Source: Serilophus lunatus (taxonomy: Eukaryota; Chordata; Aves; Passeriformes; Eurylaimidae). From it: a DNA stretch of 64,000 nt. Location: positions 124,001 to 188,000 of the forward strand of contig VXBA01003156.1 of NCBI GenBank assembly GCA_013399895.1, read 5' to 3'. The position numbers and the translations under genes are program-made. Under the pieces are notes generated by a model. The model worked only from the letters and a program-made list of their open reading frames with translations, made no database searches and was not told the origin of the DNA. Of this stretch, positions 24,101 to 35,865 are shown one piece after another. Position 1 is the stretch's first letter, and every line of letters starts with the position of its first letter.

Positions 24101-24583
24101 TGACCAGTCTTCATATTTTGTTCCCAGTCCTACACCTTCTGGTTGCTAAATCCCATTCTCTGCCCATTTTGTTCCCTATTCCTGTTCCAGCTCCAGCAGC
24201 TTGTGTTTCTCCTCTCAGTGTATCTGGCTCTCTGCACTCCCACACTGGCTTGTCCTTGGATGGTGAGGGAGAAGCCACAGCTTTGTGTGGGCTGGATCTC
24301 TCCTGACTTGCCAACACACTGCAAGGACATGACCATTCCTGTGGGACACCACCCTGTTCCAAAAACACCACTGTTTTCCAAAATTAGCCAATGTTCCCTA
24401 TCCTTTTGATGAGAATGTTGATCCTTGCCACAAAAATAAACCATTTGGTAGCTGGGAGCAAAGTAATCTGCAAAATTTAAAGCATCATAGCTCTCAAAGA
24501 TGGGAGTTTTAAAAGCAAGGTGCGTGCCCTGTGTGTTTCTTTAACACTTCCCCATGCAAATGGATTTAAAACGGAAATGGTAA
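21136..24583. other. AT-rich non-coding stretch
   Basis: No repeat family is recognised over 3.4 kb. The open frames at 22130-22498 (+) and 23214-23588 (+) are of moderate length with splice-like sites nearby (ATT|GTAAGT near 22308), but no domain is seen. Confidence 0.45.
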
Positions 24584-25140
24584 CATAGAATCATGGAATG
24601 GTTTGGCTTGGAGGGGACCTTAAAGCCCATCCAGTCCCACCCCTGCCCAGGTCAGGGACACCTCCCACTGTCCCAGGGGGCTCCAACCTGGCCTTGGACA
24701 CTTCCAGGGATGGGGCAGCCACAGCTTCTCTGGGCAACCTGTGCCAGGGGCTGCCCACCCTCCCAGCCAGGAACTCCTTCCCAATATCCCATCTCCTCTT
24801 GGCAGTGGGAAGCCATTCCCTGTGTCCTGGCCCTCCAGGCTCTGTTAAATTGTCTCTCCCCCTCTTTCCTGCAGGCTCCCTTCAGGTCCTGCAAGGCCAC
24901 AGTTAGGTCACCCCGAAGCTTCTCTTCCCTGGGCTGAACAATTCCAATTCTCCCACAGCCTTTCCTCCCAGCAGAGCTGCTCCATCCCTGTGATCTCTTG
25001 GTGCCTGGACTCTCTCCAGCAGCTCCATGTCCTTCCTGGGCTGGATCCCAGGGCTGGAGGCAGCTCTGCAGGTGGGGTCTCACCTGAGGGAAGGGACACA
25101 ACCCCCTGCCTTGACCTGCTGTCCCAAAGGGGCAGGTGCT
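24584..25140 (-). mobile_element. CR1 LINE 3' region, about 550 bases
   Basis: This is one of the longest CR1 copies in the window. The order on the + strand is CATAGAATCATGGAATGG, CACCTCCCACTGTCCCAGG, GGGGCAGCCACAGCTTCTC, AACTCCTTCCCAATATCCC, CTCTCCAGCAGCTCCATGTCC and finally GGGTCTCACCTGAGGGAAGG, which is the antisense CR1 order. The 180-codon frame on the minus strand (24652-25194) lies inside it and is not a gene: it does not correspond to the CR1 reverse transcriptase. Confidence 0.93.
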
Positions 25141-26469
25141 TGGGAAAGAAGCTTCCCTGGAATTATTTTTCATATTAAAATTACTAAGAATCACATGAAC
25201 ACTGACAACCCTTGCATATACTTTCTTCCACTGTCCCCTGTCAGGAAAGCACCCCAGAGCATTTTATGGTCTGTGGCTCCCTACCCAGATGGACCAAACT
25301 CCAACAATTTTCTGTGCTTACCCTGGGTCACTCTGCTGACAGCTTGGAAGTGTTAAGCTCTTAATGCTTCTTTTCTTAATCTAAGTGTTTCTGCATTGTT
25401 GGGATTTTCAATGACTGTAATTATCTCGTGTAGTGCTACAAATTACACTTTTCTACAGGAATATTACTTATAAATAGGGGGTTTACTGCCTTCTCTCTGG
25501 AAAGGAGCTAGTTGGATAACAGCTCTCATAATACATCAACTGCATGTGGGCCTCCTACTTCTCTTTTAGCCCAGTTTCCCTAATCCAGGGATACTGAGAA
25601 TCCAGCAATCTTTTGGAGGCGTGGAAGACATGACCCCCCATCAGTCTTTTGTCCATACCACTGAGAAGCAGATACTTAGGCTTCAGGGTTACAAGCCATT
25701 TTTCAAAATCAACATGAGATACCCATCTTCCCAGATCCCTTCCTTGGCCAATATTGGCATGATCCAGGTGTGGAACTGGAAGGTGTTTATTCACACTCCA
25801 CTTGCAGATGGTGGGACAAGGCACCAACCAAAATACTCCCATAATCACCTTCACATCACCACCTTTAATTTGCTTCTCTCTCCAAAAAACCCCAACACCT
25901 TGGTACAGAGGGGGGCACTGCCTGCCCTGTGTCAGAAGAACAGGAGCAAGTGCCTGAGAGGTTTTCTCTGCTGCCAGTGAAACCCCTCCCTGTTAATGCT
26001 ATTAATTGACTTCTTCAAGTGAAGCATGGATTTAGTTCACCAAGACAAAAAGCTGCTCTGAGCAAATTATCTGAAGGCAGATTTGCTACAGACCAGTGTT
26101 TGACTGTTGTACCCCAGCTCATCAGCAGATGCTGATCCCACTAAGTAATTAGCAGGTTTCTTTAGCTCTTAATCCTACCCTGGCGCATAGCAGGGGGAAG
26201 CAGCCACGGGAAGGGCGCAGCAGTGGTGGGGATGGGGAGCTCTGCAGGAAATTCAGTGTCAATTTGGCCACACATCGGCTAAGCTTGGAGGAAATCCTTG
26301 GAGCCTTATGCCGACAGCACTGGAGTCCATCCCCTAGAAATGGACCTGCAAAGGACGTTTTCAGTGGGCAGTGTTAAGAGGCCTGCAAACCCAGGAGTTC
26401 ATAAATGTCACTGCACTAATGACTGAGGCCCTGCAAGGGGCTGGTTTGGTTCATTAGCTTGACCAGGGC
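25141..26469. other. Non-coding stretch
   Basis: No gene or repeat is recognised. Overlapping frames at 25555-25980 occur on both strands. Confidence 0.5.
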
Positions 26470-26776
26470 CATTTAACTGTGTGCCTTCCAGTGCCTGAAG
26501 GGGCTGATGAGAAAGATGGAGAGAGACAATTTACCAGGGCCTGGAGGGACAGGACAAGGGGGAATGACTTTCCATTGCCAGAGGGAAGTGTTAGATGGGA
26601 TATTGGGAAGGAATTCCTGGCTGGGAGGGTGGGGGGGCCCTGGCACAGGGTGCCCAGAGAAGCTGTGGCTGCCCCATCCCTGGAGGTGTCCAAGGCCAGG
26701 CTGGAGGTGTCCCTGCCCAGGGCAGGGGGTGGGACTGGATGATCTTCCAACTCAAGACATTCTATTATGATTCTAC
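26470..26776 (+). mobile_element. CR1 LINE 3' fragment
   Basis: TGCCTTCCAGTGCCTGAAGG, GGAGGGACAGGACAAGGGGG, TGCCCAGAGAAGCTGTGGC and TGGATGATCTTCCAACTC followed by ATTCTATTATGATTCT identify a sense CR1 of about 305 bases. It appears to lack about 20 bases between CCAGGCTGGA and GGTGTCCCTGCC compared with the 1.1 kb copy. Confidence 0.93.
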
Positions 26777-28755
26777 AATAACAACAATGACAAGTTGCTT
26801 TTCAACTTCAGAGATTTCGCAACTGTGAGATTTTCAAAACTTCATAAAATGTTATCAACTTTGCCCTTGGCCGGAGCCAACCAAAAGGGCTCATTTTCCA
26901 CTCTGGCTGGGAATACTCGGAACATTTACACACCAGAAGTGCTAGGAAATAATCCTAGGTGCTGTACAAAATACATTATGCTATTTTAAAAGAAAAAGCA
27001 AATTAAATAAAACCCTTCAAGCAGCCACAAAAGTGGCAGCTGGAAACCACCCTGAGGAGTTCCCTCTGTGGTGGGACAGGAACAATTCCTTGGTCACTAC
27101 CTTGAAATGCTTAAACTCTCCAGAAGTTTCCATGCCATGCCTACTGGACATGTTAAAGCTGACATTGCTGAGTCAGCCCCTTTAGCACTGTACACTCAAA
27201 GAACTTTTGGCTAAATACATTTCCAGTTAATTAATTACAGATAAAGGAATAGAGACTAAAATTCCTGTTATAAACACAAAATTAACTGAACTTCAATTTC
27301 CAAGTTGCAATTAGAAATTGTAATACAACTTGTAATAAAAAAAAACCCCTACTCACTGCACATTGATCAAATGTTCCCTATTATTATTATTATGTATTCA
27401 ATCTAAATGGCCCCAAATCCAGTAATTAATAATAAAATCTGATTCCTATGGCTCAACTACAACATCCAGTTACTGAACAATAGTTTAAGGGACGATATTA
27501 CCCAGCCCCCATTACAGACACCCCGAAACATGAGGAGGTTGGAACTGTTCCCATCAGCCCTAAACCAGGTTCCTTTGTTTCCACACCAGTGGTATTTTAA
27601 ACCAGTATCACCCAGACCAAAAGAGTCAACAAAAATACTAACACTGTTGATTTTATACTCCAGGTAAGACAAAGGTGCTGTTTGTACTTCAAAATACTGT
27701 TTAATTCAATCAATTTAGTAGTAAATGAGTAATTTAGCTTTAATAAACTGTCCCTGAAATGTAAAGAGCAACTTTTCTGAACATGAATCTCACTGCCCAT
27801 CCCCTCTGGGTGAAGAGATTGTAACTCTTTCCTACATCCCCAACAATACCCAAACTTTCTGCTTTTCACCAGTGTTTTCAGCTCTCCATTAAGGGGATCT
27901 ATAACTTCCTCCAGTCACTTTTTTTTTCCTCCATAAATTGATCTCTCAGCAGCCTTAGAAAATCCTGGAAGGGCTACAATAATTCCTTCCATTTTCACAT
28001 GCACAGGTGAAACGACCACATTCATGTTTACCTTGGACTTATATTGAAAATTGAGTGAAGAACACATAGCAGGAAGCCTTGAGATAGGAAATAATCAGTG
28101 TAAAGCCATTAGAAGTTAAATCATTTGTTGTCATCTGGGTCCTGTGGATACTGAGAAATGGGGGCAGCTGAACAAGACCAAAGTGGGGTTTTCCAAAACA
28201 CATCCCATTGCTAAAGAGTCTTTGAGCAGTTAAAGATAAAAACATCTGAGCATCCCTCCCCTTACAAAGTCCATAATTTCCAGTTTAAATGTTGTTTACT
28301 TTTCCAAAAATGGCAATTACAAATCATTGAAAAGTTTTAGACACTTTTGATTTCAGCCTTGATTTGATGCACAAACTGTTCATTAACGAGTTTTATTCCT
28401 TATCCAAAGCATCGACCACGAGGCTCAAAAGCTGAATTCTTGAGAAAAGCGGGAAAAAACCCCAGGAATAAAAGTCACCTTATGTTCTTTATTCATAAAT
28501 TTGCACTCAAACACAAACACTGATCTCCAGAGGTGAGTTTAACTGAAGTCATCTTTGCCTAAACCTTATGCAGAGTCAGTGAAACAGCAGCATGTCAGTC
28601 AGGGTGGAAAAGGGGAGAAAAAGAGCAAAGTGATGAGCAATACTTTATGTTTACACCATCTTCAGAGCAGACAAGAATGTAGCCTGGAGATAAAAGATAA
28701 GGGAAGGTCCTGCATAGGGAAAGCCGTGGTGAGAACAACTGAGCCAGATAAAAAC

Positions 28756-28759
<4 letters not shown>

Positions 28760-28788
<29 letters not shown>
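28760..28788 (+). repeat. TG dinucleotide microsatellite
   Basis: About 14 perfect TG units are followed by TTTGTG. It is the longest dinucleotide repeat in the window and is likely to vary in length between individuals. Confidence 0.97.
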
Positions 28789-28791
<3 letters not shown>

Positions 28792-31700
28792 TGAACATGA
28801 ATTAGTGAGAGGAAAACAGAGCCACGTATTTCTAAGGGAAGAAAACAAGTCAGAGGTGCTTGTTACAGTAAAGGAGAAGAATTAGAAGCACACCACCTTA
28901 CTCTAAGAGATAACAAAAGGTAAAAAACAGAAGTTTGAGTCCTTAGAAGGCATCAGAGGTTAACAGACACCTTCAGAAATCTGGAAATATTTTAAAGAGT
29001 TGGTAGAGGTCAAAATAGATTGACTTTCCCCTGTCTTTTTTATAAAGTTAAAAACCATGGTGTTTTCCAAAAATATTATTTTTACCCATGCAAAATATAT
29101 TTTGAAGTATTTCAGGAAAATGAAGTTTGCTCTTGTGTCGAAGTATATTTGTTCAAGCTTCTGAGAAGCAAAATCACACCGATTCTCACAAAGTTTTTCT
29201 TCTACTCCTTGTTTTCCTCCTTCACCATCCACACCTGAAACTCAGCACCACAACTGGCTGTTTTTTCCAGCTTGTGCCCTTGGATCTTTAGAGGATGATG
29301 TAGTCAAGACCTGCTTCTCCTCCAGAAACCAGCACAACTCAGTGTTGGCTCTGCTGAAGTGCTCAGGGAAAGCAGGGATTTATTTGCTTGGGACAGGGGA
29401 CAGGTATCAGCTGCCACCACTGCTGTGTCACACTGAATTACAGTCACAAGATGCAACTGATACACTCACTGGTGCCAGACAGGGATTACCCAGCTGATTT
29501 GGAAGCTCTGGTTCATCCATTTTGCCAAATCCAGGGCAGGCAAAGCAGGTCTGAGAGGGAAGTCAGGTCACTTGGACACTGCTGCCTGAGTCTTGTGCCA
29601 CTACTGAGGCAAACAGGGCCTGACTCCAGTAGGGCACAAACTCAAACCAGTCCGCCCAGTTCCGCTGTCTGCCAGGAGTGCAGGCTGTGATCAGTGTTTT
29701 GTGCTCCCCCTTGGCTTTGGCAGCTGCACATTCCCCATGGAATCAATGGGAAGGCAAAACCTCTGCGCGTTTCAATCATTACGCTGGTACCACTAAAGCA
29801 AAATTCATAGTTTATCAGGCCCTTTCCACATCTAAAACTTGTTCTTGTCATGTTATGCACAGTAGGAGAGGCTTCCAGCCTTTCTATATTCTGATGAGAT
29901 GAATCACAGTGTTACTGAGCTACTCTCAGAAGTAATCTAAGCTTTAGAATAAAATCACTGACTACAGCAGCCTTAAGAAGAAGCAGAGAAAAAATATCAA
30001 TAAAAAAGATCCACTGAAAATAAGCTTCTATGAATGAAGGAGAAGTAATTTTGTGTCAAAAGGAAACATTCTTTTATGTGCTCTGTGTCTTCGTAGCAGG
30101 TTACTGTAAACTAAGGCCTTTCTAGGAACACATCAGAAGCAGAACACATGAACTTCAGTGACCCCATGGGAGGCTGACACAGTCCCCTCTCTCAGGGAAG
30201 CCTGTCAGATCGTACACAAAGTGATGCTGGTGAGAAATCCAGCCTGACCAAACCTACAGCTGCTGGAACAGGCAGGATTTGGGTCACAAGCAGCAGTGCT
30301 GTTTTGACTAAGGATCAGCGATGTGCTGACATCAATATCTTCATCCCTGAGCACTGAACACAGAGAGTGGCTCATCCTGGAGCTGCTGCCAAGAGATGGC
30401 AGTGAGAGCTCAGCCATCCTCCCTGCAGGACATGGCACAGCCCTCACCCTCCACACAGGGACAGACAAGCCCTGGCACACTGGGCACAGTCATGCCCCAG
30501 CCACAGCAAACCCAGCCAGAGCAGAACCCCTCCCCTGAGGGACCACCAGGCTCTGGGATGCCTGTTCCCAGAGCTGTACTGAAATTATCTGTCCCAACAC
30601 CTAAAAAGATGCAGCTCTGCATGTGTTCACATGTTTGTGCTGCAGCTCCCACAGCCACACAGGTAATCCTGGCAGTGCCACACACACAGGCACACACTGG
30701 GCTTTGCTTTGCTGCTAAGTGGAAAGATATTTTTCACCCTTCACAGCTACAAATCCCCAGGAAAACTCTTTTTATTTTGTTTCTGACCCGCACACACCTG
30801 TCTCCCTTTCAATATCTGGTCTTTTAAAGCCACCTTCACCAACACTGCCACTGTGTGAAAATGAGATTATACCCAGATTATATTATATACAGATATATTT
30901 GTTATATGCTGAAAACCTGAAGGTAAAAAAGACCCCAGATCAGCTTTGATCACTTGGTTCTGCAGGGCCAAGATCTGCTGTACGTTCTGGGAAGCATCCC
31001 TGGATGTCAGGCAGCAATGCTGGTACCACCTCCCAGGAGGTGGATTGGGGAAGAGTCAAAAAAGGGAAGAATAGTCTTTCAAGGTGAAGAACTCAATCCC
31101 TAACCTGAGGTATTAGGAAGGAGAAACAGTGATGATTAATCACAAAAGAGCAGAATTCAATCCAATGGTCTGAAGCATGAATGAAGTGAGAGTAACTCGT
31201 TAAAACATCCCAGCAGAGGGGCCAAGCCTCAGGTGTGACATGTGATCCAGACCCAGCACGTGGGCAGATCTGGGTTTGCCAGATTTCTGCTGGAAACTCA
31301 GACACGCTGACATTGCTCTCTCTGAGCAGCTTTAATACTTGGGGTAGTTTCCTTTGGATGTAGGAAGTGCCACATCCCCTTTCTCATTTCCAAGCAGTCC
31401 ATGTGCACATGCCTTCAAAGACTGAAGGGGTAACAACAACTCCAGCAGGGATTTCAGCCTGCACAGAGATCTAAACTGAAATGTGCTCTACAGCAGTTCA
31501 TTTTCTATTGTCAGACTGTTCCCTGCACCAGGATCCCTGGCAGTGCCAACGGGAATGGGGGAGAGGGTCACAACTCCTGCTCTCCATGGAGGCTGCAACC
31601 CCTCCTCTCATCAGGGCAACTCAAGCAATAAAACCTGTGATAAATACAACTTCTCTAATACACGCATTCTAGCAAATGTGTGACAAAATTAAACCTGGGA

Positions 31701-31831
31701 ATATGTTTTCCTGGGATGGCATAACCACTTGGTCTGCAGTGGGATCAGCCAGGGCAGGGGGCTCCAAAAGAAGGGTCTTAAAGCCCAGCTGACTTTGCAC
31801 CACAGATCTGGTGCTTCTGTCCAAGGATGGC

Positions 31832-31847
31832 TTTTTTTTTTTTTTTT
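31832..31847 (+). repeat. T homopolymer, 16 bases
   Basis: An uninterrupted T-run precedes GGAAACAG. No retroposon body is attached to it. Confidence 0.95.
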
Positions 31848-32161
31848 GGAAACAGGAGATTTGACACATTTACACCTCCCACTCAAGTCCAGCTCACTCC
31901 TGGTAACAGTGAGTAAGCTCCCAAAGCACATTTAACTTGGACAAGTCTAAACCTCAGAGCTGGAATTCACATAGCTGAGGAGCCCATTATTCTCTGAATG
32001 GGGTAAAGCACAGGGTAACCAGAGAGTGAAAATTAACCTGATGGCAGGAAAACTGTTTTCATTAGAGAAATGCTGCGAGGGAAGAAGATGGGCTGAAACG
32101 AGCTGGATTTGAAAGCCTGTTTCAAATGGGATGAATTTATTCCAGCTTCCTGGATGGCTTC

Positions 32162-32178
32162 TTTTTTTTTTTTTTTTT
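32162..32178 (+). repeat. T homopolymer, 17 bases
   Basis: An uninterrupted T-run is followed by CCCAGGGAAGC. No element is recognised next to it. Confidence 0.95.
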
Positions 32179-34115
32179 CCCAGGGAAGCTCCAACACATT
32201 AACTAGAATGGCAGGATTTAATTTTCTTTTTCATTTTTTAACTTTTTTCCTTCCTTACTTTTATGAAATGGGTTCTGTAAGTGAATGTGGCAGGTCCCTT
32301 TCCTCACTTGGCAATCAGGGTCTGCCCATGTTTTGGAGCCTGCAGAGGAGTAATGTGTCCAGTTTTCATCCCCAGCACTTCTCTCCCAGTAACTTCTCCA
32401 GAGCTCTGACGCCAGAGCTCACTATTGAACTGCATCCATGTTAATTAATTCTAATTTTAGTTCCACCTCTTTCTGACCACCAATAAATCCATGTTGCTTT
32501 GTAATCCAGAACTGGGATATGTTCCAGCATTACAGAATTTGGCATTTTAAAAGCATTTCTGTGCCTACATTCCAACTCACAGTAACCTCAGAAAGTTTGG
32601 CACATGAAAAAAAATCTACCTGTGTGCTTTAGGGTTAGGAAAAAGGATGGCAATTCCAACAGCAATTTCCTCCTGGAACTGCAGGCAATAGAGCACAGCA
32701 GTGCCATTTGGTATGGAAATGGCTCTCTTTGCAGAAAGAACATGATCTGTCATTACAAAGTGCTGAAGTTCTTCCAAGGGATCAGCTCCTGCAAATGGCA
32801 ATTCTGTACCAAAACCACATTTGCTGAAAATGCTTTACTTTTCCCGCATGTAGGTCTTCTACCAAGACAAAATTTTAATTCTAATGGTTAAACACCTTTT
32901 CTTATCTCCTTTAGAGCCTTTTAGAGAGAAGTAACTACAGCAAGACTGTTTTATTAGTCTGCAGGCTGTTGTCCAACTACTCCTCAGGCATTTTGTAATC
33001 TAATTGTATTTCCAAGAGCTGCCAAAAATATGAATTTTATTTAATTCCAGTAACAGATCTGTGTATCCAAAACTATGTCTTGCTTCTGTGATGACAGCTA
33101 TTACCTGCTGCTTTCATGGGAGGCTGTGCCTACCTGAAACCTGGGCTTATTGTGAGGAAATGGTCACAGCTGGTGTCAGACCATGGTTTCAGCACATTCC
33201 ATATCCTCAGGCACCTTCAAATTAGAGCCAAGCAGAGAAGAGTTCCACTAATTTGAAATACAAAATGATAAATAAGTGGGTTTGAGTGGCAGAGTGGGCA
33301 GCACAGCCTGAATAGTGAGCACTTGTTTGGCTTAACAGGTCTAAAGGCTGCACAGCTCAGTGTTCCTGCCCCTCAGGGGCATCCCAGCCTCCACCCATCC
33401 CTCTGCTTCAGCTGCAATTCTCCAGGGAAGAGGAAGGATGGAATTTGGCATCTTAGAAGCAGAAGACCTTGATCAACAATACAAAGCACAGCAAAAGTAT
33501 AATTGTATTAAACACTTAAGACAGACTTAGTGCATGATACTTGTCCCACTTACACACATTGCTAGTGAAACAGTTTACACTGTAAATAGAATTTTGGTCA
33601 ACCCCACTGAGAATTCCCTCCCTCTCTCTGTATATGCTGTAGATCACTATGGTGTTCCAAACTGGTGACAAACACCCAGAGGTAGCATATTTTGAGAAAA
33701 ATTGACTTACTGTGTTCAGCCTCACCTACCTACAGTTGTAAATGAAAACCCAAAATACCTGACACTACAAGAGATGCACATTGCAGAGTGAGAGTTAAAT
33801 TTGCCAGCTCACACCTATGCCCATCATGATGGATATCCAAAGCTTTCTCCATTTTGTCTCTTCTCCTCAAATACCAGGATGTCAGGATGTGACAGTGAAG
33901 AGGAGTGAAAAATGCAGCTGGTAACTGCTACAGGGTTTGCAATAAGGGATTTGGCATGGAAATAATCTAGTCCAGGTTATTACCCTGTGCTGTTCTGAGA
34001 AGGTGACTGAGCAGCCACATTCATCAGTTTGGTTCCAGCTCTGAGTAGCCACCAGTGGAAGGTGGCTCCTCACCAGTGCACCTGGAACAAAGGAATTCAC
34101 AAAGATGAGCTACTT

Positions 34116-34440
34116 CACAGAATCCCAGAATGGGTCAGATTGGAAAGGACCAAAATGGCTCATCCGGCCCCTGCTCATCCCTGAGCACACGGCATAGGAC
34201 TGAGTCCATGTGGCCCCTCCTCTGCCCCTCCCCACCGAGTTGTCCCTGCAAGGAGGTCTCCCCTCAGTCTCCTCTTCTCCACCTGAACACACCCAGTGCC
34301 CTCAGCTGCTCCTCACACCCTTCCCCTCCAGGCCCTTCCCCATCTCCATTCCCTCCTTTGGACACTCTCCAATGGCTCAACATCTTCCCTACATTGTGGT
34401 GCCCAAACTGCCCCAATTTTGGAGGTGAGGCCACCCCAGG
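34116..34440 (-). mobile_element. CR1 LINE 3' region, partly inside the left inverted-repeat arm
   Basis: The antisense tail CACAGAATCCCAGAATGGG leads into CCTGAGCACACGGCATAGG. After 34213 the sequence continues as CCTCAGTCTCCTCTTCTCC, TCCTTTGGACACTCTCC and CTGCCCCAATTTTGGAGG, typical of a more upstream CR1 part. The step at 34213 coincides with the end of the inverted repeat. This copy is therefore a join of two CR1 segments. Confidence 0.88.
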
Positions 34441-34711
34441 TCAGAGCAGAGCAGGACAATCCCCTCCCTTGACCATGCAGATCATCTCTGCAGTGAGAAC
34501 TGTCACTTCTAATATAAAATGCAAAAGATTTACCTGAGGAACCCTCTGAAGAACCTTCTGAAGAACCCTCTGAGGTGGAGCTATTGAGTTTCAACAGCCT
34601 CTAAATTAATCTGGCGGAAATTTTTGGCTGAAACCATCTTGAAATGTTTCTTAAGAAATCGTATGATTTTCTAATAGGAAACTATTTCCTTTACCTTCTA
34701 AAGAAAACCCA
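34213..34711. repeat. Left arm of a ~500-base inverted repeat (partner 46157-46656)
   Basis: Reading this segment in reverse complement reproduces 46157-46656 with about seven substitutions and one single-base indel over 499-500 positions, roughly 98% identity. It consists of CR1 sequence (34213-34440) plus about 270 bases of otherwise unrecognised DNA that includes a 12-base minisatellite. Similarity stops sharply at both ends. Beyond 34711 (GAGCTGCTGGG) and below 34213 (CCATGTG) the flanks are unrelated to those of the other arm. Confidence 0.96.
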
Positions 34712-35098
34712 GAGCTGCTGGGATGGATGGAGAGGCAGGTCAGGACCCCTCCTCACATGCTGCTCTGCCCCTTGCAGCAAACCAGCTCTCCTGGGTGTTC
34801 TCCATCATGCTCAGCGTTTTCTCACCTATTTCTGAGGGTGCCAAATCTCTCCTAATACATCTTAGTTTAGAATTTTCCTGGGATTTCTCCAATGAGAATG
34901 GTGGCTGCACCAAAAGCAGCGCTCCCCAGATGAAAGCCATGGGGTGGTGGCTTGTGATCTGCAGCTCCACAGCTGTGGTGGCATATTCTGACAATGGACT
35001 GAGATCTGGGAGTAGAAATAACCATTAACATGGTTCACCTGCCATGTGGACTGTGCTAAACCCAGCTAAAAGCAGGAACAAGGAGCTGGATGGCAGTG
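34712..35098. other. Non-coding stretch
   Basis: Nothing is recognised between the inverted-repeat arm and the next CR1, apart from the start of the long open frame at 35044. Confidence 0.5.
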
Positions 35099-35262
35099 TC
35101 CATGGAATGGTTTGGCTTGGAAGGAACCTTAAAGCCCATTCCCTCATGGGCAGGGACACCTCCCACTGTCCCAGGTGGCTCCAACCTGCCCTTGGACACT
35201 CCCAGGGATGGGGCAGCCACAGCTTCTCTGGGCACCCTGTGCCAGGGCCTGCCCACCCCCTG
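35099..35262 (-). mobile_element. CR1 LINE 3' fragment
   Basis: The tail CCATGGAATGGTTTGGCTTG is followed by GGGCAGGGACACCTCCCAC, GGGGCAGCCACAGCTTCTC and CACCCTGTGCCAGGGCCTG. This is an antisense CR1, truncated at the GCCCACCCC block. Confidence 0.93.
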
Positions 35263-35292
35263 AGTGTTACATTCATGGCTGCAGACCCTGCC

Positions 35293-35865
35293 ATGGAAGG
35301 ACTAATAAACTATGGGCTTGTTTTTTCAAACAGGCAGGATGAATTAAAACTTATCAACTACACAAGGCTACAGAATCTCTGTAAAGAAACAGGAGCTGAT
35401 TGCAGCAACTGCTGGGTTTGTACCCCCGTGGTTTGTAGCACTGTCCCCTGCTCTGCTCAAAATGATGATTATAAAGTACAGCTCTGGAAATTACACCATT
35501 TTGTTCTGTTAGTCATCATTTCTCGCACTGAATACCATTCAAATGTTTGCTCTCCTCAGCTGATACTTTCCTCTGAGAAGTTCAATTGTCTAGAAAACAA
35601 TCTAAGTACATATTTAAGGCAAACAGTCTGTATTTCTGCGTTACCATTTCAGCTGCTGCAGCACTATTTCTCACATTTAATCACGTCAGGAGGAAAAATG
35701 GTCTGTTTATCTAAAGCAGGAAGAAAAAAACTCCACAGCAAATTAACTCAGTCATGTTGGATGGGGGTACCAGTGCAGTTTTTTTCCTCAAATGAACCAC
35801 TTCATACCGAGATGTTTCATGTACAGTTTGTGGGGCAGGATCTTGAAAAACTGCTTCAAACATAG
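35293..35865 (+). CDS. Unusually long open frame, unrecognised (190 codons from a Kozak-type ATG)
   Basis: The full open frame starts at ATG 35044 and has 273 codons. Its first 70 or so codons cross the antisense CR1. A second in-frame ATG at 35293 sits in a near-ideal start context (CTGCCATGG) and leaves 190 codons of roughly 40% GC DNA ending in TAG. A good acceptor (GGGCTTGTTTTTTCAAACAG) at 35333 offers an alternative reading as a terminal exon. The peptide is rich in Cys, Leu and Ser, with a short hydrophobic run (FVLLVII) but no clear signal peptide or membrane domain. I recognise no family. Length is the only evidence: chance frames this long should be rare at this composition, though not impossible. 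An AATAAA lies at 36705-36710. Confidence 0.22.
   Translation: MEGLINYGLVFSNRQDELKLINYTRLQNLCKETGADCSNCWVCTPVVCSTVPCSAQNDDYKVQLWKLHHFVLLVIISRTEYHSNVCSPQLILSSEKFNCLENNLSTYLRQTVCISALPFQLLQHYFSHLITSGGKMVCLSKAGRKKLHSKLTQSCWMGVPVQFFSSNEPLHTEMFHVQFVGQDLEKLLQT

Larger units (their letters stand above)
26777..34115. other. Long CR1-free, gene-poor stretch
   Basis: Over 7 kb I find no CR1 copy or recognised gene. It holds a TTA run near 27378-27391, the TG microsatellite at 28760, two T-runs at 31832 and 32162, and a GC-rich part at 30340-30660. Short splice-bounded open intervals occur at 27590-27663 and 31856-31908. Being long, repeat-free and AT-rich, it could be an intron or a conserved regulatory interval; the sequence alone does not say which. 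Confidence 0.45.

Noticed and set aside
24652..25194. 180-codon open frame on the minus strand.
   Set aside because: It lies almost wholly inside a CR1 3' region, which is GC-rich and stop-poor, and it does not match the CR1 reverse transcriptase or any other protein I know.
35410..35421. A CWVC motif in the long open frame, reminiscent of the CxxC motif of some retroviral surface proteins.
   Set aside because: Four residues are not diagnostic. There is no transmembrane subunit, no neighbouring gag or pol sequence and no LTR, so an endogenous retrovirus is not supported.
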